Positions 58,092 to 64,000 of a stretch of 64,000 bases of DNA are shown here, piece after piece. Source of the DNA: Chaetoderma sp. LZ-2023a (lineage: Eukaryota > Mollusca > Caudofoveata > Chaetodermatida > Chaetodermatidae); NCBI GenBank assembly GCA_034401795.1, contig CM067367.1, positions 34,820,880-34,884,879 of the forward strand. Direction: 5' to 3'. The notes beneath the pieces were generated by a model. It had not been told where the DNA came from. It made no database searches and saw nothing but the letters and a program-made list of their open reading frames with translations. The number at the start of each line of letters is the position of its first letter. Position 1 is the stretch's first letter. Position numbers and translations under genes: made by a program.

Positions 58092-59801
58092 AGAAAACTT
58101 TGAAGTCTAGATGCTTTCCGAGAGCAGCTGAGGCGTTTCCAGTTATAAATAGGCCTAAGGGGCGTTTTGTTGTCTATGAAATTTAGATATTTTTTACTAA
58201 TCTTCCATAGAATTTTTTCTTTCAAACTTCACATCACCTGAGTTGTAACCACCATGCATGTCACTCAAGAAAAATTAATGAATAATCCAGCATGATTATC
58301 AGGTACCACTGTACCACCATGCATGTCACCCAACAAAATGAATGAATAAACCGGCACGATTACAATCGTGCTGGTTTATTCTAACAAATATTATCGGTGA
58401 GGTATGAGGTGGTATAGTGAATATCACTATGAGCAATGTACACAATGTACGCTGTATTCAGACAGAATGAGATTATAGCACAGTACACCGCAAAAATAAC
58501 TTTACTAGAAAACGTGAAAAAAACGGGACAGTTTCCGCGCTGCGTCAATTATAAGATTTTGATGTGTTATGAAAAGAAGATTTAGCGTATCAAGAATTTC
58601 ATTGAAAAAAGACATTGAGACCCGTTTTGAAGATTTAAACGAGTTCAAACTATTTAGGCGCGTTTAAATGTTCAGTGGCTAACATAAATTTTCTCGACGA
58701 GTTTATAATTCAGGCTGTTACCGTTATCGCATATTAATTAAGTTAATGTGACATGGCCTATTTATGTCTAATCCGCATATAAGAAATACTCTAAAACCTA
58801 TTACTAGCACGCTATTAACTTACATATTTATTTGTTGTTTACTGATTTTCCGGGAATTTCCTTTGTCTGAATATATTGTATTAACATTTTAAACCGTATT
58901 TTCGTAATTCTTTAGCGATCTCGCTATTCGGTACATCCCGGTCCTTTGGTTGTTTATAAAAAATAAACTGCGAAAGCAATCATATAGGTTCAGATCACAC
59001 TTCATCAGGGAATTCCCAAGCGTCCCCGCTATAGTGTATTAACGTTTAAACCGCATTTTCGTACTAGCCAAACTGCGTTCACCGCGATATCGCGTATGCA
59101 TTACGTTTGGGTTATAAAGAGAAGGAATTAGGCGTGTGCGGAGATCTCTTTCACTAGTAGTAAATGCCAGAATGACTACACGCAAGATAGTTCGTGTCAT
59201 CGTATTTCCAGCGCGTAACATTTTAAAACACGCGTCAAATATATAGCACCTCCTCCTAAATTTAAAATTATTAGCGCGTTTAAAGATTTCAGTATGTTCG
59301 TCAGAAAAAAATTAATGGGTCAAGACAAATTAGACGCATCAAAACAAGAGCTGGTTTATTCTAACAAATATTATCGGTGAGGTATGTGGTGGTATCAATA
59401 TGAGCAATGTACGCTGTACTCAGACAGAGTGAGATTATAGTAGCTGATTTATTATTGTGGCATGAGACTGAGTGGTGGTAGTAAACACCTGACCGGGCAG
59501 TGCACCAGTATCATGTCAAAATAGAATTCTATCAGTATTTGTGCTAGTACACTTTTTAATAATTTATTACATAATGTACTTGTACCAACACAGATAGAAT
59601 GCTATTTTGTCATGCTACTGTTGCAGTGCTGGGTCAGGTGTTCACTACCACCGCTCAGTCTTACTTATAGTTTTGCCCAATGGAGGAATCCAGTTTTAGC
59701 TATGCCCCGCCCATCTCTAGCTAAGCTCCACCCAAGCTTTACCTGCGTTGAGATCGATCTCTGCACTCTCTGAATCTATACATGTAAGCTGTTGATATGA
59801 C
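58092..59801. repeat. Passenger segment inside the hAT element, with direct repeats
   Basis: Non-coding DNA between the two left ends. 'ctggtttattctaacaaata' followed by 'ttatcggtgaggtatg' occurs at 58368-58480 and again at 59347-59443 as direct repeats of about 100 bp. An 'accatgcatgtcac' motif is duplicated near 58250 and 58316. It contains a foldback at 59465-59661. No gene seen. Confidence 0.7.
59465..59661. repeat. Foldback/MITE-like element, about 197 bp
   Basis: The ends AGACTGAGTGGTGGTAGT and its inverse (actaccaccgctcagtct) lead into imperfect arms of about 75 bp (aacacctgacc / ggtcaggtgtt; tgtcaaaatag / ctattttgtca). The centre is AT-rich. No coding capacity. Confidence 0.85.
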
Positions 59802-60157
59802 CAGGGTTGGCAAGTTTTGGACACTAGTGGTTTAAACCATGGTTTAAACCGTCCGCCCAAAATAGGTTTTGGACACCTTAAATTGTCCAAAACCTAAAAT
59901 ATTGGTATAAAAAATATTTTACAGGTACATGTACATATTGATGGATGGTTATCTACATGTATTTTTGGATACTTTATTGCTATATAATAATAATAATAAT
60001 AATCTAAAAGGACACATGATTTATTTGCTTCTTTCTATAATCCATGGGTTAATTTTTTTCAACTTTTGTTTGTCTTAAATGTTTTAACTCTGTATATTTC
60101 GACCAGTTGTGTTAACCCCACAGAAACCCTATTTAATCAATAATGTAAACATATTAG
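59802..60157. repeat. Second copy of the hAT left end
   Basis: CAGGGTTGGCAAGTTTTGG and about 350 bp of following sequence repeat 57648-58091 in the same orientation, with internal deletions. The preceding 8 bp (gatatgac) do not match the element's target duplication. Confidence 0.92.
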
Positions 60158-60512
60158 ACTACCTATGTACAGCTAGATGTTTATATTATTGAGAACTGTC
60201 TCTGTGTCTAAATCTATTTCTTGCAAAATGTTCATGGCCTATGGAAGAATCTTAAACTCATAGAGAAAATATAGTCTGCTAAGATGTTGTTTCAACAATT
60301 AACTGATGACCCTTGCTCTCTAAGGCTATTTTAGAATGCACTACTCAGTACACACATTAGCTATGTTTACATAAGATCTTATGCAAATTTGGGATTAATG
60401 CATTAAGCTGATAGAATAAAAATTAGATTCTTCATGTTTTCATCTATCCTCAGTTAATGCTAGATATCAATTAGACAATTAGTAAAAAGATATCCTTGTG
60501 CTACATTAATCT

Positions 60513-60794
60513 TTGAATTCTTCTGTTGTCCTGAATATTTATGTGTTGATGGTATTTGAAATAGTTAATATGTATTTAAAAGGTGGTAGGCCTAAGGATC
60601 CAATTTGGAAGCACTTTTTGGAAGTTAAGATTAATGGCAAACAAATGGCTAAGTGTAGAGAGTGTGAGTACACAGTTGTCAACAAGGTAGCAAGGATGAA
60701 AGTACACTATGAGAAGTCTACTGAAAGTCCTGTTGAACAGGCTGATACAAACAGTGCAGACACACATATCAGCAAAGACATCAAGATTTTGAAG
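60513..60794 (+). pseudogene. hAT transposase exon 1: BED-type zinc finger
   Basis: The frame carries GGRPKDPIWKHFLEVKINGK, MAKCRECEYTVVNKVARMKV, HYEKST: the BED pattern with Trp, the C-x2-C pair and a His. The position where BED fingers usually end with a second His or Cys reads Ser (KST), so a zinc ligand may be lost. The exon ends AAG|GTAAAT at 60794 in phase 0, matching the phase of the next exon. The finger should bind the transposon ends. The true start codon is uncertain. Confidence 0.75.
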
Positions 60795-61898
60795 GTAAAT
60801 AAAATTAATGCTTAACCCCTTGCCCTCTAATATCAATAATTAAAAATTCTATATTTTATTGTGACTATACCAAGGAAACTGGTTTTCATTTTTCAACAAT
60901 TTTGTTGGGCGATGACAAATTTGTTGAAAATAAAAAAACAGTTTATCTTTTAATTTTATTTGAAAAATGTTTTTTGTTGACATTGGAGTGCTAGGAGTCC
61001 AATATATCTAATATATGCCTTAACCCTTTCACTGATGAATTCCTCAGCTATCATTTTCAAGGACACTATGCGGGAAAACTGCAGAATATTTTGAAACTAA
61101 TTTGACTGGAAAACAAATTTACTCGTGAAATGACTGCCGCTTTTACTAAGCCAGTCATTTCAGTGAAAAAATTTCACAAATTTGTGCTAAGTTGTGTTTA
61201 AAAGTCATAATGTACAATGTAGGTAAGGTTACTATTCACTGTAATTGTCTTGGCTGCATAGGGGTTATCAACAGGATGTCTCACCTTTAGTTCAGATACC
61301 TGAGTTAATTATTCTCTTTGCCATGCTAGTAATAGAGCCAGGTCTGATAATCTCTGATAACCACAATCACATGCTGAGCCTCTTTACAATTCAATGGTAT
61401 AGGTGTGATACTTGGCCTGTGAGGGCTCTGGCTTAAGATTAGAAATAACACACAATGATCGGCTTAACCCTATACTTTCTGCAACCCAGGGTTTTCAGAA
61501 ATACTCTTGCCTGAATACCTTTACTACAGTAATATTATGAAAACAATTTGGCATAGCACACTAACACCCTTCAGATAGACTGATGCAAACAGTCAAACTA
61601 ATATTCAGCAAGTCCCAAAGTTTTGAAAATAAATAAAAACATGCATTTATTTGACAGAAGGGTGGTCTATCTTTAACTCTATCCATTCCAAATTTTAAAT
61701 GTATTGAATTATGACATAAAATTAATTACTTTTGAAAATTCAACATAGGAATGACTGATTTTGTTGCAATGCCAGTCATTTCAATGTAAATTTTTAAAAA
61801 GATTATCATATCTTGTCCCCAAATGGCTTGGACCAGGTAGGGTGTATATCTACATTTGGCTTATATAGCACATGTAATATCCCTTTTCTTTGTTTCAG
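60795..61898 (+). other. Predicted intron of the transposase gene
   Basis: GTAAAT donor at 60795 and a pyrimidine-rich acceptor 'cttttctttgtttcag' ending at 61898; length 1104 bp. Two similar 'atttcactgaaatgac'-type motifs occur inside. No other gene visible. Confidence 0.65.
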
Positions 61899-63423
61899 CT
61901 GGACAAACCATCAGCTGCACCATGTACATAGCGACTAAGAGAAGAATTGCCATCACAATCAGCACCACCCTCACCAACCTGTCCAGTTCAATTCTCAATT
62001 CAACCCGATCTGAGCCAACATTGTATCACTACCACCTCAGCGATGAAGTCAGCAATAGATATAGAAGTTGCGAGGTTGTTTTATGCTTGTAACCTTCCAT
62101 TTTCAATGGCTGAACATCCGCAGTTCATAAAAGTTGTTAGTATGCTACACCCAGGATATAAACCCCCTTCACGTAAACTGATTGGTGGAAAGCTTCTAGA
62201 TGCTGTGCATGATCAGGTGACAGAGGATATGAAGGTGATTCTTGATGGCAAGACAGCAACATTAGTGGCGGATGGGTGGAGTAACATTCACAATGAACCT
62301 ATCATAGCATCCTGCTTGCAAGTAGAAGGAAAGAGCTTCTTCCTAAACAGCTTTGACACTGGTTCTATGACTAAAAGTGCTGAAAACTGTAAGGTGAAGT
62401 GTCAAGAGACAATACAATATGCTAAGACAAAATACAACTGTACAGTTAAGAGCATTGTCACAGATAATGCAAAGAACATGGAAAAAATGTGTGATGGTTT
62501 GAAGGCTGATGACAATGATCTTATTGTCTATGGCTGTTCTGCACACTGGCTAAACTTACTAGGGCAAGACATAACACCGGATACGCTAATTAAGCATGTA
62601 GTTGAGATTCAAAAATATTTCAGGAATCGCCACAAGCCACTATCCTGGCTCTCGGAATGTATTGGTAGTGTTAAGCCACAGCTTCCTTGTGACACTAGAT
62701 GGAAGAGTCAACTCGTGTGTATTGACTCCTTCATTCACAACCGTCCACATTTCATGAAAATTGTACAAGACCATGAAGGAGAAATAGATAATTCTATTGT
62801 CAAGAAGATAATGGACTTTAACCTGTTTAGAAATGCAAGAGACTTAGCCGAACAACTTCGGCCAATTTCAATAGCAATTGACACATGTCAGAGTGACACA
62901 TCAACACTACCTGATGCATGCCATGTTTGGCTTGAATTACTAAACAACACTGCTAGAACCACACAAGAAAACTCTGTTAGCACGTTTCAGCAAGGCAATC
63001 CTGCCAGAGCATCTTGTCGCATACACATTACATCCAAAGTTTCAGGGCGAGATGCTGGTAGCAAAACAGTTTGAAGAAGTGAACAATTAGATAATAGCTC
63101 AGAACCCTAGCTTTATAGCAACATTTATTGCATACCAGGCTAAAAGCAGCCCATTTCCTGCATCATATTTCTGTGATGCTGCAGTTCAAGTGCCTTCAGT
63201 GACATGGTGGAAGGCCTTGAAAACACTAGGTGTGCCAGGTGATTTTATTGATATGGCTATTCAGCTGCTTGAAGCACCAGCATCATTAGCATCGATTGAG
63301 AGAATTTTTAGCAATTTTAGCTATATCCACACTAAAATCCGTAATAGGCTTGGAGTAGAGAAAGCGTCAAAGCTAGTGTTTTGCTACAGGATGTTGAGAG
63401 GGCTGTCTGATTTGGACTACTAA
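61899..63423 (+). pseudogene. hAT transposase main exon (DUF659-like core and hATC), broken
   Basis: From the acceptor the phase-0 frame meets TAG at about 61929, then is open to about 63000: LVADGWSNIHNEPIIASCL (first catalytic Asp), KSIVTDNAKNMEKMC (second Asp), YGCSAHWLNLLGQDI (conserved C-x2-H-W), CDTRWKSQL. Near 63000 a frameshift moves the coding frame. The new frame reads LHPKFQGEMLV, meets TAG at 63088-63090, then continues to the dimerisation domain 63190-63423 (LLEAPASLASIERIFSNFSY, IRNRLGVEKASKLVFCYRML). Two stops plus one frameshift make it inactive. The protein would cut and paste the element through hATC dimers. Confidence 0.9.
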
Positions 63424-63732
63424 TTAAACCTAATTAAGCCTTCTAAGTTTTAATTGTATGTATTTGATAAAAATGTAATAATAACTCATATAATAAATGG
63501 ATTTGTTTAATATAGTGCTTTTGATGCAATCTCTGATTTCTTGTTATTTTTTTAATAGGATTATGATGCATAAGAGTATGGTGATATGTCCAACATAGTT
63601 TTGGACAGTTTTGGAAAATTTTGGACAGTTTTGGACTGGTTTAAACCATTTAAGACAGGTTTTAGACAGGTTTTGGACAATGTCTGCTCAAAGTTAGTTT
63701 TGGACTGTCCAAAACCCAACCCTGCTGTTGTC

Positions 63733-64000
63733 TTTGTATACCGTGTATTGCGAAAAATGGAATTTGACCAAGTCTAGATTTACCACAATAACTTAAGTTG
63801 TGCTCGCTTTTTAGCAGCATTTGTATCATTATTTTTGCTGACAAACTCCTGTTGTCATATCATAGACAGTGATGTCATATCACCATCTTGTCATAATAGA
63901 AATAACGAATTTACATCCCTGTTAGAAACTGGTACCTAAGTACACAAAAATCCTCTGAAAACCGGTAATGGGTATTTACACACCGTAAATTTATTTGGAG
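63733..64000. repeat. Dispersed repeat 'R', second copy, right part
   Basis: Resumes the match to about 10190-10420 after the hAT element and runs to the window edge. Confidence 0.85.

Larger units (their letters stand above)
57640..63732 (+). mobile_element. hAT transposon with 8-bp target-site duplications
   Basis: The element spans 57648-63724 (6077 bp), flanked by perfect CTGTTGTC duplications at 57640-57647 and 63725-63732. Terminal inverted repeats start CAGGGTTGGCAAGTTTTGG on the left and, on the complement of the right end, CAGGGTTGGGTTTTGGACAG. Subterminal TTTTGGACA and palindromic GGTTTAAACC motifs (57675-57684 and neighbours; 63638-63647) occur at both ends. It encodes a two-exon BED/hAT transposase on the plus strand, now broken. 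A second left end lies inside at 59802. Confidence 0.95.

Overview
This is a gene-poor stretch of a eukaryotic (metazoan) genome built almost entirely from mobile elements, tandem repeats and microsatellites. I saw no rRNA, tRNA, CRISPR array, bacterial-style operon or convincing intact host gene. A DIRS tyrosine-recombinase-type retrotransposon, many CR1/Jockey-like LINE relics whose ORF1 carries PHD-finger or SGNH-esterase domains, an LTR element with an F-type env-like gene, an intron-containing hAT transposon and very long AT and triplet microsatellites together suggest an aquatic, probably marine, invertebrate. The species cannot be named from the sequence.

Layout. 1-4200 (minus strand): GC-rich DIRS element; its RT/RNase H frame is open to the left edge and its gag has one in-frame TGA. 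4200-13900: non-coding, with two tandem-repeat families (about 151 bp and about 618 bp units) sharing an AAGATGGC core, and a dispersed repeat at 9693-10420. 13900-32450: dense LINE relics on both strands, including one whose RT core is deleted (17927-20664), one carrying a SINE-like insert with a 12-bp target duplication (23169-23407), and an SGNH-fold reading frame (16366-17088). 32588-36490: foldback palindromes and a 3.4-kb satellite of 24-bp units with higher-order structure. 37800-39150: an SGNH/endonuclease LINE relic. 39152-48064: two LTR copies about 0.8 kb long bracketing a region with a broken env-like gene but no recognisable gag-pol; inside it lie two diverged repeats with minus-strand promoter anatomy, one carrying five contiguous heat-shock units. 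49100-56350: more LINEs in both orientations, a perfect 98-bp palindrome and a rearranged nested insertion. 57640-63732: a 6.1-kb hAT element with 8-bp target duplications, inserted into a second copy of the 9.7-kb repeat and carrying a duplicated left end.

The open reading frames are therefore mainly transposon genes in various states of decay. The DIRS RT/RNase H is the best preserved; every LINE, the env-like gene and the hAT transposase carry visible stops, frameshifts or deletions. The observations most worth follow-up are the heat-shock/CRE/CCAAT/TATA promoter repeat, the hAT unit that moved with two left ends, the zero-spacer palindrome inside a LINE, and the LINE insertion whose edge carries an inverted copy of its own target.
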